NCBI RefSeq assembly: GCF_037890675.1
Contig: NZ_CP149574.1
Location: 2,108,001 to 2,172,000 of the forward strand
DNA: 64,000 nt
Direction: 5' to 3'
Source of the DNA: Methylovirgula sp. 4M-Z18
GTDB lineage: Bacteria > Pseudomonadota > Alphaproteobacteria > Rhizobiales > Beijerinckiaceae
The notes beneath the pieces were generated by a model. The model was not told the origin of the DNA, did no database searches, and saw only the letters and a list, made by a program, of their open reading frames with translations. The position numbers and the translations under genes are program-made. Positions 1 to 7,366 of this stretch are shown in pieces (positions within the stretch are counted from its first letter, which is position 1; every line of letters starts with the position of its first letter).

Positions 1-333
1 GTCTACTTCTTCTATGGCGCGCGGACACCCAGCGATCTGTTCTATCTCGACAGGATCGCCGAACTCGCCGGTCGCCATCCGGAGTTGAACTTCATCCCCG
101 TTCTCTCGCACGTCAATGGCGAGGCGTGGGACGGCGAGCGCGGCTTCGTTCATCAGAGTGTCGATGCCAAGCTCAAGCAGCTCGCGGTCGATGGGCAGGG
201 CGACGTCTACGCGTGCGGTCCGCCGCCAATGATCGATGCGCTGCAGCCGGTTCTGTTCATGAACGGGTTCGAGACCGAGCGCATCTTCTTCGACAGGTTC
301 ACCACGTCGTCCAGCGCCACCCCGGCTCATTGA
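1..333 (+). CDS. mimB: Monooxygenase reductase component, C-terminal part (5' end outside window)
   Basis: The reading frame is open from base 1 and stops at 331-333, so only the last 110 residues are here. They form the NAD(P)H-binding half of a ferredoxin-NADP reductase-type flavoprotein: FYGARTPSDLFY near the start and the nucleotide-binding signature VYACGPPPMIDA about 35 residues before the end. Reductases of soluble diiron monooxygenases pass electrons from NADH through FAD and a 2Fe-2S cluster to the hydroxylase. The FAD and ferredoxin domains should lie to the left. The small hydroxylase subunit and coupling protein follow directly, which fixes the role. The symbol follows the actinobacterial mimABCD/prmABCD order and is an inference. 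Confidence 0.88.
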   Translation, partial: VYFFYGARTPSDLFYLDRIAELAGRHPELNFIPVLSHVNGEAWDGERGFVHQSVDAKLKQLAVDGQGDVYACGPPPMIDALQPVLFMNGFETERIFFDRFTTSSSATPAH

Positions 334-385
334 GGCAGGCCGGAGCCAGCGACATCAAAGCAACTGCAACAAGGGAGTGAAGACA

Positions 386-1444
386 ATGGTAGCAACGTCG
401 AGTTCAGTCGGATCGGGAGCCGCGGGAGCCGCGATCTTTGCCGATTCCGACAGCAGGAAATACCGCTATTTCCAGCCGAAAGGCCAGCGCGCCACCCACT
501 ACGAGGATGTCACGGTCGACGTGCAGCCCGACCCCGAACGCTACCTGATCCAGGACTGGATCATTTCCTTCTCGAACGGTAAAGGCGCCTACGTCAAGGA
601 CAACACGGCTGCCAAGAGCTCCAACTGGCATGCCTTCCGGGCCCCTGACCAGGAATGGGAGCGGACGCATTACCAGCGCCAGTCGAAGATCGAGACGATG
701 GTGCAGAGCGTTATCACCAATGCCCGCCGTGCTGGCGCGCCGAAGACTTTTGACAAGGTCTGGTCCAAGCTTCTCCAGGCGCATCTGGGCGCGTGGAAGC
801 ATGCCGAGTTTGGCCTGGGCACCTCGCTCATGCAGGCGCAGCGCTACGGCTACACGCAGATGATCAACAATGCGACGCTGACCAACTCTTCCTACAAGCT
901 CCGGCTCGCCCAGGACATCACGCTGTATCTCGCCGAAATCGGCATGGACATCGCCGGATGGGACGACGAACTTGGCAAGAAACACTGGCTCGAGGATGGC
1001 GTGTGGCAGGGCACCCGCGAGGCGGTCGAGACCATCATGGGCACGACTGATTATCTCGAGCAGTATTTTGCCATCAACATCGTGTTCGAGCCGCTCGTTG
1101 GCGAATTGTTTCGCTCGGGCTTCCTCATGCAGGCAGCGGCGGCCAACCATGACTTCATCACACCGCCGGTGATCTCGGCGGCTGAGGCCGACTACGAGCG
1201 CAATCTCGCCAACACCATCGACCTGATGTACCTGCTCGCCAACGACGAGAAGCACGGCGCTGCAAACAGGAAGCTCTTCCAGGGCTGGGTGAACAAGCAT
1301 GGGACGCTGGCCGACAAGGCAGCTGCCGGCCTTCAGCCAATTTGGTCGATGCCGCATTCCAAGCCGATTTCCTTCACCGATGTTCGCGCGCAATCCGAGG
1401 AGCGGATCGGCCAGATCCTCGGCGAACTCGGCCTCAAGCGCTGA
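386..1444 (+). CDS. mimC: Soluble diiron monooxygenase hydroxylase, small (beta) subunit
   Basis: The product is 352 residues, the normal size for the beta subunit of propane/acetone/phenol-type (group 5) diiron monooxygenases. It is largely helical and ferritin-like but carries no diiron ligand set; the iron centre sits in the large subunit, which is not in this window. Typical stretches are HAFRAPDQEWERTHYQ near residue 75 and YLEQYFAINIVFEPLVGELFR near residue 225. An in-frame GTG lies at 377, but the ATG at 386 is preferred because AAGGGAG at 370-376 sits 9 bases before it. It lies 50 bases after the reductase and 17 before the coupling protein, so it is in the same operon. Confidence 0.93.
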   Translation: MVATSSSVGSGAAGAAIFADSDSRKYRYFQPKGQRATHYEDVTVDVQPDPERYLIQDWIISFSNGKGAYVKDNTAAKSSNWHAFRAPDQEWERTHYQRQSKIETMVQSVITNARRAGAPKTFDKVWSKLLQAHLGAWKHAEFGLGTSLMQAQRYGYTQMINNATLTNSSYKLRLAQDITLYLAEIGMDIAGWDDELGKKHWLEDGVWQGTREAVETIMGTTDYLEQYFAINIVFEPLVGELFRSGFLMQAAAANHDFITPPVISAAEADYERNLANTIDLMYLLANDEKHGAANRKLFQGWVNKHGTLADKAAAGLQPIWSMPHSKPISFTDVRAQSEERIGQILGELGLKR

Positions 1445-1461
1445 ACTAAGGAGAAGACATC

Positions 1462-1830
1462 ATGTCAGTAGCAGCACGCGACGCCTCGCAGTCCAATATC
1501 TTCAAGTCGATGAAGGACATCACTTTCGAGCAGACGATTTCGCACCAATGCGGCGTCACCATGAACGACTCGGTCGAGGCCCGCGCCATCGCCGAATTCA
1601 TGGGCAAGAAGCCGGGGGTCATCGTTACCTACCAGCCGGCCATGATCCGCATCGATGGCAATGGCAAGCTGATCTTCAAGATGGACGAGATCAGCGAATA
1701 TCTCGGCCGCGAGATGACCGCGGAAATATTCGAGGTCAACACCTCCACCCATTACGGCCGCATGGTGCGCATCGACGACAACACCGTGATCCTGTTCGGG
1801 AACATGGACGAGGTCTTCGAATACATCTGA
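1462..1830 (+). CDS. mimD: Monooxygenase coupling/effector protein (MmoB/DmpM family)
   Basis: This cofactor-less protein of 122 residues is about the family's usual length. MmoB/DmpM proteins bind the hydroxylase and tune electron transfer and oxygen activation. Recognisable parts are the segment around HQCGVTMNDSVEARAIAEFM and the later ITYQPAMIRIDGNGKL-like strand with a short acidic C-terminus. The ATG at 1462 has AAGGAG at 1448-1453 as ribosome binding site. It is placed immediately after the small hydroxylase subunit, as in mim and prm operons. No cysteine pairs or cofactor motifs are present, as expected. Confidence 0.92.
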   Translation: MSVAARDASQSNIFKSMKDITFEQTISHQCGVTMNDSVEARAIAEFMGKKPGVIVTYQPAMIRIDGNGKLIFKMDEISEYLGREMTAEIFEVNTSTHYGRMVRIDDNTVILFGNMDEVFEYI

Positions 1831-1906
1831 GCAAGCTTAAGGATTCGGCGTGCGGTCGAGGCGCCGCGCGCCGCCCCCATCAACACTGCGATTGCGGAGG
1901 CAAAAA

Positions 1907-2929
1907 ATGTTCATCACACCAGAAGGCAAGGAAATTTTTGTGGTCGACGGCCACACTCATTTCTGGGACGGAAGCCCAGAGAATCAGAAAAACATTCACG
2001 GCAAGCAGTTCATCGATTGCTTCTACGCCTATCACACGGGACTGAGTCCGAAGGAGCAGCTGTGGGAGAAGGGCAAATTCGAGAAATACAGCGCCGATGA
2101 TCTCTATCGCGACCTGTTCATCGACGGGCCCGACGATGTCGCGATCGTCCAGTCCACCTACCTCAAGGATTTCTACAAGAACGGCTTCAACACGATCGAG
2201 CGCAATGCGGACGTAGCTAAGCGCTATCCGGAGCGCTTCATCGTCAACGGTGCCTTCGATCCGCGCGACGGTGAGAAGGCGCTGGAGTACATCCACTTCA
2301 TGAAGGAGACCTACGACATCAAAGGCGTGAAGATGTACACGGCCGAGTGGAACGGCGCCTCCAAGGGCTGGAAGCTCACCGATCCCGACGCCTACAAGTG
2401 CTTCGAACTCTGCGACAAGCTCGGCATCAGGAACATTCACGTCCACAAGGGTCCTACGATCATCCCGCTCAGCAAGGACGCATTCGACGTGCACGACGTC
2501 GACTATGCAGCGACGGATTTCCAGGGCCTCAACTGGATCATCGAGCATTGCGGCCTGCCGCGTCTCGACGATTTCTGCTGGATCGCGACGCAGGAAACCA
2601 ACGTCTATGGCGGCCTCGCGGTGGCGCTTCCCTTCATCCATTCGCGCCCTCGCTATTTCGCCGAGGTCATCGCCGAGCTGCTGTTCTGGATCGGGCCAGA
2701 GAAGATCCTGTTTGGCTCCGACTATGCGATCTGGACGCCGCGCTGGCTGGTCGAACGCTTGTGGGCCTTCGAACTGCCGGAAGACATAAAGAAGGAGCGA
2801 GGCGTCGATCTCACGCCCGAGATCAAGGAGAAGATCCTCGGCCTGAACGCTGCACGTCTCTACAACATCGACATCGAAGCGAAGAAGAAGGCGATCGCAA
2901 GCTCGCCCTTCCGCATCGCGGCGGAGTAG
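1907..2929 (+). CDS. Amidohydrolase-2 family metal-dependent hydrolase of the monooxygenase operon
   Basis: The protein has 340 residues with an amidohydrolase_2 TIM-barrel pattern: the N-terminal metal-binding DGHTHFWDG (HxH, about residues 13-21), a mid-protein HVHKG and a C-terminal FGSDYAIWTPRW with the expected aspartate. An upstream in-frame GTG-type start is possible, but the ATG at 1907 has GCGGAGG 6 bases before it. Homologues occur at the same place in actinobacterial mim/prm operons. Their substrate is not established; related enzymes are hydrolases or decarboxylases. Its conservation here suggests a role in the same pathway or in enzyme maturation, which is inference. Confidence 0.9.
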   Translation: MFITPEGKEIFVVDGHTHFWDGSPENQKNIHGKQFIDCFYAYHTGLSPKEQLWEKGKFEKYSADDLYRDLFIDGPDDVAIVQSTYLKDFYKNGFNTIERNADVAKRYPERFIVNGAFDPRDGEKALEYIHFMKETYDIKGVKMYTAEWNGASKGWKLTDPDAYKCFELCDKLGIRNIHVHKGPTIIPLSKDAFDVHDVDYAATDFQGLNWIIEHCGLPRLDDFCWIATQETNVYGGLAVALPFIHSRPRYFAEVIAELLFWIGPEKILFGSDYAIWTPRWLVERLWAFELPEDIKKERGVDLTPEIKEKILGLNAARLYNIDIEAKKKAIASSPFRIAAE

Positions 2930-2934
2930 AAGCC

Positions 2935-3732
2935 ATGGCAACCGCCAACGTTTCTGACAGCCGCGGGAAGGAACTCTGGCGGCGCCTTGGTGAGGTCAAC
3001 GACCCCGAACTCGACGAACCGATCACAGAGATGGGCTTCGTCGAGAGGGCCGCGGTGACTGGCGATGGCAGCGTGGAGGTCGATTTCCGCCTGCCGACCT
3101 ATTGGTGCTCGCCCAACTTCGCCTTCCTTATGCTCGACGGCGTTCGCAAGGCGCTCGATCAGCTATCCTGGTCGCCTGCCTATCGTGTGAAACTGCACGA
3201 CCATATGTTTGCCGAAGAGGTCAATCGCGGCATCGAAGCCGGCAAGACATTCGGCGACATATTTGCCGAGCTTGCTGGGGACGCGGATCTTGGCGCTTTG
3301 CGCGAGACCTTTAGCATGAAGGCATTCAAGCGACGCCAGGAAGCCATATTGCGCGGACTCCGGCAGCACGGCCTCACGGATGCGGAAATCCTCGTGATGG
3401 ATTTGTCGGCATACGACATCGTCAGGTTCGAGCCGGGCGAAGCGGCCGTGCAGAAGCCGCGATACCGGGCGGCTCTGCTTGAGCGGTTTCCTGACCGCAG
3501 CGCGGATGCCCCCGTCTTCGTAACCTGGGAAGGGCAGAAGATCCCACCGGCCGCGCTCAGTGCCTATCTCGCCGAGCTGCGCGGCGTGCGCGTCAACATG
3601 GAGTTCAACGGCGCGCTTTGCCGTGGGCTGAAACAGACAAGATACAAGGAACTCAGTGTGATCGACGGCGAACCGACGCTGGTCGATTTCATCATGGACC
3701 GCGTGCCGGTGCCCCCCGCGCCGGCCCTCTGA
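2935..3732 (+). CDS. MIP18/DUF59 metal-sulfur cluster assembly-like protein
   Basis: The product has 265 residues. The first ~100 carry the MIP18/DUF59 fold: NDPELDEPITEMGFV, then PTYWCSPNF, whose cysteine aligns with the conserved one of this family. The C-terminal ~160 residues match nothing I recognise. MIP18 proteins help insert iron or iron-sulfur centres. In a diiron monooxygenase operon this suggests metal loading of the hydroxylase or assembly of the reductase cluster, which is inference. The ATG at 2935 lies 5 bases after the amidohydrolase stop, with GGAG at 2922-2925, so translation is probably coupled. Confidence 0.85.
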   Translation: MATANVSDSRGKELWRRLGEVNDPELDEPITEMGFVERAAVTGDGSVEVDFRLPTYWCSPNFAFLMLDGVRKALDQLSWSPAYRVKLHDHMFAEEVNRGIEAGKTFGDIFAELAGDADLGALRETFSMKAFKRRQEAILRGLRQHGLTDAEILVMDLSAYDIVRFEPGEAAVQKPRYRAALLERFPDRSADAPVFVTWEGQKIPPAALSAYLAELRGVRVNMEFNGALCRGLKQTRYKELSVIDGEPTLVDFIMDRVPVPPAPAL

Positions 3733-3809
3733 GCAGAGCCGAAAGCAACGGCCTCCCTCGCGCGAGGCTCCCAAGGAACAACCCGCCCGCAAGGCGGGAA
3801 GGAGGAATC

Positions 3810-5441
3810 ATGCCCAAAATAATGCTTCACAATTCCGAGGCCCGCCGAGCCCTTGCCCGTGGCGTCTTCAGGCTGGCGGCGGCCGTGGAGCCGACGCTCG
3901 GCCCCAAAGGCATGAATGCCATGATCGACCGGCCGATCGGAACGCCAATGGTGACCCGAGACGGCGTCAGTATCGCCTCTGAAATCGAACTGCATGACCG
4001 TTTCGAGAACATGGGCGCGCTGGTCGTTCGCGAAGTGTCGATGCAGACCAATGAGGTCGCCGGAGACGGCACGACCACGGCGATCGTGCTCGCCAACGCG
4101 TTGATCCAAGGCGGGATCGAAGCGAATGAGCGCGGCGCCAAATCAGTCGATCTCTGCAAAGGTATTGACGTTGCGGTGGCGGCGGTGGTGGCCGCCCTCA
4201 AGGCTTCGGCGAAACCCGCCGGGGGCAACGGCATCCTTGCCGCGGTCGCCAACATTGCCGCGACCGATACCAAGCTTGGCGCGCTGGTGGCGGAAGCCCA
4301 TCAGCGCGTCGGGGCTGAAGGCGTCATCACCACCGATTTCAGCGTGACCACCGAGACCACGCTGGACGTCGTCGAGGGCATGTCCTTCGACCGCGGCTAC
4401 CTCTCGCATCACATGGTCACCGATCAGGAGAAGATGGAGGCCGTGCTCGAGCGGCCCTACATCCTGATGACTGATCTCAAGATCAAGGAGCCTAACGCGC
4501 TCGATACTGCGCGCCGCATCGCCGACGAAGCCAGGCGACCATTGCTGATCGTGTCAGAGGAGGTTTCGCCGGACGTCGTGGTGACGCTGCTCGGCAGGCA
4601 GGGTCCAGGAAAATACCTCGTCGTCCATCCGCCCGAATACGGCCATTGGCGCAAGGCCATGATGGAGGATCTGGCGATCATCACCGGCGGCAAGGTGATC
4701 GCGCGCGATCTCGGCGGCCGGCTGGAGGATATCACCGCCGAAGATCTTGGAACGGCGGACCGCGTTAGGACCAGTTCGTCGTATACATCGATCATTCGTG
4801 GTGGCGGCGACCATGCCGCGATCGCGTCGCGCCGTGCCCAGGTACAGCGGCAGTATGAGGCCGCTCCGCCGAACATCGAGCAGGACAAGTTGCGTGAGCG
4901 CCTGGCCAAGCTTTCCGGCGGCACGGCGATCCTCTATGCCGGCGGCGTCACGCCGGTCGAGCAGAAGCGGACCATCCAGCTGATCGAGGATTCGCTGAAT
5001 GCCGTGCGCGCCGCTTCCGAGGAGGGCGTGGTTGCCGGAGGCGGCTCGGCACTGGCCCAGATCGCGCCTTCGCTCGACAAGGTGGCGGCTGGCGTAGAGG
5101 GCGACATCGCCGAAGGCGTGCGCCTGGTGCGCTCGGTGTTGTCGCGGCCACTATGGCGCATCGCCACCAATGCGGGCGCCGATCCGGAGACGGTCGTGGC
5201 CGAGGTCACCCGCATCAATGGCGGCTACGGCTACAACGCGTCTGCCGGCAGCTACCAGAACATGTTCGAGGCCGGGATCATCGACCCGGTCCGCGTCACC
5301 TACACCGCGCTTGCCAATGCCGCCTCCGTGGCGACGCTGATCCTGACCACTGAAACGCTGATCGGCGATCTCGCTGAAGACGAGGATCCGACCGCCGGCC
5401 CGGCACGCGGCGGCGGCTCGGAAAAGCTTGGCCGCGCCTGA
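3810..5441 (+). CDS. mimG: GroEL-like chaperonin (Cpn60) dedicated to the monooxygenase
   Basis: The protein has 543 residues, close to GroEL length, but is clearly divergent. The ATP-site motifs remain: GPKGMNAM, TRDGVSIA and EVAGDGTTTAIVLA, with the aspartates needed for ATP hydrolysis. The usual Gly-Gly-Met C-terminal tail is missing; the end is an acidic and glycine-containing stretch finishing EKLGRA. The ATG at 3810 follows GGAGGA. Actinobacterial mim operons contain such a chaperonin (MimG), reported there to be needed for soluble hydroxylase. No groES accompanies it here, so a co-chaperonin elsewhere must serve, or it works alone. Confidence 0.93.
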   Translation: MPKIMLHNSEARRALARGVFRLAAAVEPTLGPKGMNAMIDRPIGTPMVTRDGVSIASEIELHDRFENMGALVVREVSMQTNEVAGDGTTTAIVLANALIQGGIEANERGAKSVDLCKGIDVAVAAVVAALKASAKPAGGNGILAAVANIAATDTKLGALVAEAHQRVGAEGVITTDFSVTTETTLDVVEGMSFDRGYLSHHMVTDQEKMEAVLERPYILMTDLKIKEPNALDTARRIADEARRPLLIVSEEVSPDVVVTLLGRQGPGKYLVVHPPEYGHWRKAMMEDLAIITGGKVIARDLGGRLEDITAEDLGTADRVRTSSSYTSIIRGGGDHAAIASRRAQVQRQYEAAPPNIEQDKLRERLAKLSGGTAILYAGGVTPVEQKRTIQLIEDSLNAVRAASEEGVVAGGGSALAQIAPSLDKVAAGVEGDIAEGVRLVRSVLSRPLWRIATNAGADPETVVAEVTRINGGYGYNASAGSYQNMFEAGIIDPVRVTYTALANAASVATLILTTETLIGDLAEDEDPTAGPARGGGSEKLGRA

Positions 5442-5479
5442 CGCGGCACCCACCAGAACGATTTTGAAAGGACACCACG

Positions 5480-6523
5480 ATGAAAGCCGCCAGACTCCAC
5501 CAATACGACCCGCATATGAACGTTAAGCTGAAGATCGAGGAGGTCGCCGCGCCGACGATCACTGCCCCGGACGAGGTGATCGTGCGGGTGGGTGCCGCCG
5601 GACTGTGCCGCACCGATCTCCACATCATTGAAGGGGTGTGGAAACCGACTATGGACCCCAACGGCACCCTTCTGCCTTACATCATGGGCCACGAGAATGC
5701 CGGCTGGGTCGAGGAAGTGGGCAGCGGTGTCAGATCGGTCAAGCGCGGCGACGCCGTCATCTGCCATCCGTTCCGGTCCTGCGGCATCTGCCTCAACTGC
5801 CGGCACGGCGAGGATATGTACTGCGACAATGGCCAGTTCCCAGGTCTTGGTATGAACGGAGGCTTCGCCGAATATTTTATCACCAGCGAACGCTCGCTGA
5901 TCAAGCTCAACGCCAATGTCACGCCGATTGAGGTGGCGCCGCTGGCCGATGCCGGCATTACCGCCTACCGCGCCGCCAAACGGGCCGCGAAGCTTTTGCG
6001 ACCCGGAAGCTACTGCGTGCTGCTCGGCATCGGCGGGCTTGGTCACATTGCCTTGCAGTCGCTGCACGCGATTTCAGGCTGTCGGATCATCGCCGTCGAT
6101 CGTGAGCCGGCTGCGCGCGCGCTGGCCAAGGATCTTGGTGCCGACTTCGTCCTGGACGGCGGGTCGAATGTTGTCGAGGAAGTCAAGCAGATCACCGGCG
6201 GCGGCGCCCATGTCGTCATCGATTTCGTCGGCGAACTCGGCGTCGAGAATATTTGTTGGAAGATGGTGCGCAAGGGCGGCCAGCTGTTCGTCGTTGGCTA
6301 CGGCGGCGCGGTCAACGTCCCGACCGCGCATCTTGTCATCGAGGAGATCAATATCGGCGGCAGCCTGGTCGGCAATTTCACCGAGCTTGTCGAGCTGATG
6401 GAGCTCAACGCCGACGGCAAGGTGAAGATGCACTACACTGAGTACAACCTCGCCAGCATCAACACCGCACTCGACGACTTCAAGAATCGGCGATTCACCG
6501 GCCGCGGCGTCATCGTTCCCTGA
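5480..6523 (+). CDS. Zinc-dependent alcohol dehydrogenase
   Basis: A medium-chain dehydrogenase of 347 residues. Catalytic-zinc residues appear in GLCRTDLHI and GHENAGWVEEVG; the four cysteines of the structural zinc are in the segment CRSCGICLNCRHGEDMYC; the NAD-binding turn is GIGGLGHIALQ. The ATG at 5480 follows GAAAGGA. It lies 38 bases after the chaperonin. In prm-type operons this enzyme oxidises the alcohol formed by the monooxygenase, such as 2-propanol to acetone. Substrate choice cannot be read from the sequence. Confidence 0.92.
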   Translation: MKAARLHQYDPHMNVKLKIEEVAAPTITAPDEVIVRVGAAGLCRTDLHIIEGVWKPTMDPNGTLLPYIMGHENAGWVEEVGSGVRSVKRGDAVICHPFRSCGICLNCRHGEDMYCDNGQFPGLGMNGGFAEYFITSERSLIKLNANVTPIEVAPLADAGITAYRAAKRAAKLLRPGSYCVLLGIGGLGHIALQSLHAISGCRIIAVDREPAARALAKDLGADFVLDGGSNVVEEVKQITGGGAHVVIDFVGELGVENICWKMVRKGGQLFVVGYGGAVNVPTAHLVIEEINIGGSLVGNFTELVELMELNADGKVKMHYTEYNLASINTALDDFKNRRFTGRGVIVP

Positions 6524-6594
6524 AACGCCCAAACCGAATCTGCACTGAACGATCGCATCTGCTCCGGTCCCGTCATCTGCAAGGAGAGGAATAA

Positions 6595-7284
6595 ATGAAC
6601 AAGTACATCTGTGAATTCGTCGGCACCTTCGCGCTGGTCTTCTTCGGCTGCGCGACGGTTCTGTTCATGCGCTCCGAGGTCGGCCTGCTCGGCGTTGCCA
6701 TGGCCTTTGGCCTGTCGGTGGTGGCAATGGCCTATTCGATTGGGCCGATTTCAGGCGCGCATCTCAATCCGGCGGTGAGCTTTGGCTTCTTCGTGTCCGG
6801 ACGAATGAAATCGAACGATCTCGTCGGCTATGTCGTCGCGCAGTGTCTGGGGGCGATCGTCGCGTCGGCCGTGCTCTACGTGATGGCGCAGGGCAAGGGT
6901 GGTGGCTATGATGTTGCCGCCAATGGTTTTGCTCAGAACGGTTGGTCGACCTATTCAATGACTTCGGCGTTTCTGTTCGAAGCCGTCGCCACGTTCCTGT
7001 TTCTGCTTGTCATCCTTCGTGCGACCGCTGAGGACGGCGCCGGCGCCCTGGCCGGGCTGGCGATCGGACTGACGCTGGTCATGATCCACCTCGCCGGCAT
7101 TGCTGTGTCGGGATCCTCGGTCAATCCGGCACGCTCGCTTGGCCCAGCGCTGTTTGCAGGCGGAATCGCGCTATCGCAGCTCTGGCTCTACATCGTGGCG
7201 CCGTGCCTGGGTGCTGCCGCCGCCGGACTGGCATTGCGCGCCGGAGTGATCGGCGCGGCCGAGACAGCGGCGCAACCAGCGTAA
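6595..7284 (+). CDS. Aquaporin / MIP-family channel
   Basis: An inner-membrane channel of 229 residues with six expected membrane segments and both half-helix signatures: SGAHLNPAVSFG near residue 61 and SGSSVNPARSLGPA near residue 180. The family carries water or small neutral solutes such as glycerol. AAGGAGAGG at 6580-6588 serves the ATG. It lies 71 bases after the alcohol dehydrogenase on the same strand and is followed by a terminator, so it is probably the last gene of the operon. Movement of a small alcohol, ketone or diol is a reasonable but untested role. The total length is typical of aquaporins and short for bacterial glycerol facilitators. Confidence 0.92.
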   Translation: MNKYICEFVGTFALVFFGCATVLFMRSEVGLLGVAMAFGLSVVAMAYSIGPISGAHLNPAVSFGFFVSGRMKSNDLVGYVVAQCLGAIVASAVLYVMAQGKGGGYDVAANGFAQNGWSTYSMTSAFLFEAVATFLFLLVILRATAEDGAGALAGLAIGLTLVMIHLAGIAVSGSSVNPARSLGPALFAGGIALSQLWLYIVAPCLGAAAAGLALRAGVIGAAETAAQPA

Positions 7285-7329
7285 TCGGCCTCGGCCGCTG
7301 CCCATTTTGTCGGCTGAAATTCTCCAAAC

Positions 7330-7356
7330 CCATGGCGCGAATGCCATGGTTTTTTT
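7330..7356 (+). terminator. Rho-independent terminator of the monooxygenase operon
   Basis: CCATGGC at 7330-7336 pairs with GCCATGG at 7343-7349 around a 6-base loop, followed directly by seven T residues (7350-7356). It lies 45 bases after the aquaporin stop and ahead of the convergent regulator. Confidence 0.8.
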
Positions 7357-7366
7357 GTGCCGCGCG

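Noticed and set aside
404-1393. Long minus-strand open frame opposite the hydroxylase small subunit
   Set aside because: It is the shadow of a GC-rich gene: no ribosome site and no family resemblance, while the plus strand codes for a clear protein.
6524-6594. Possible sigma-54 promoter before the aquaporin gene
   Set aside because: CTGCAC and TCGC are roughly placed, but the essential GG of the -24 element is missing.
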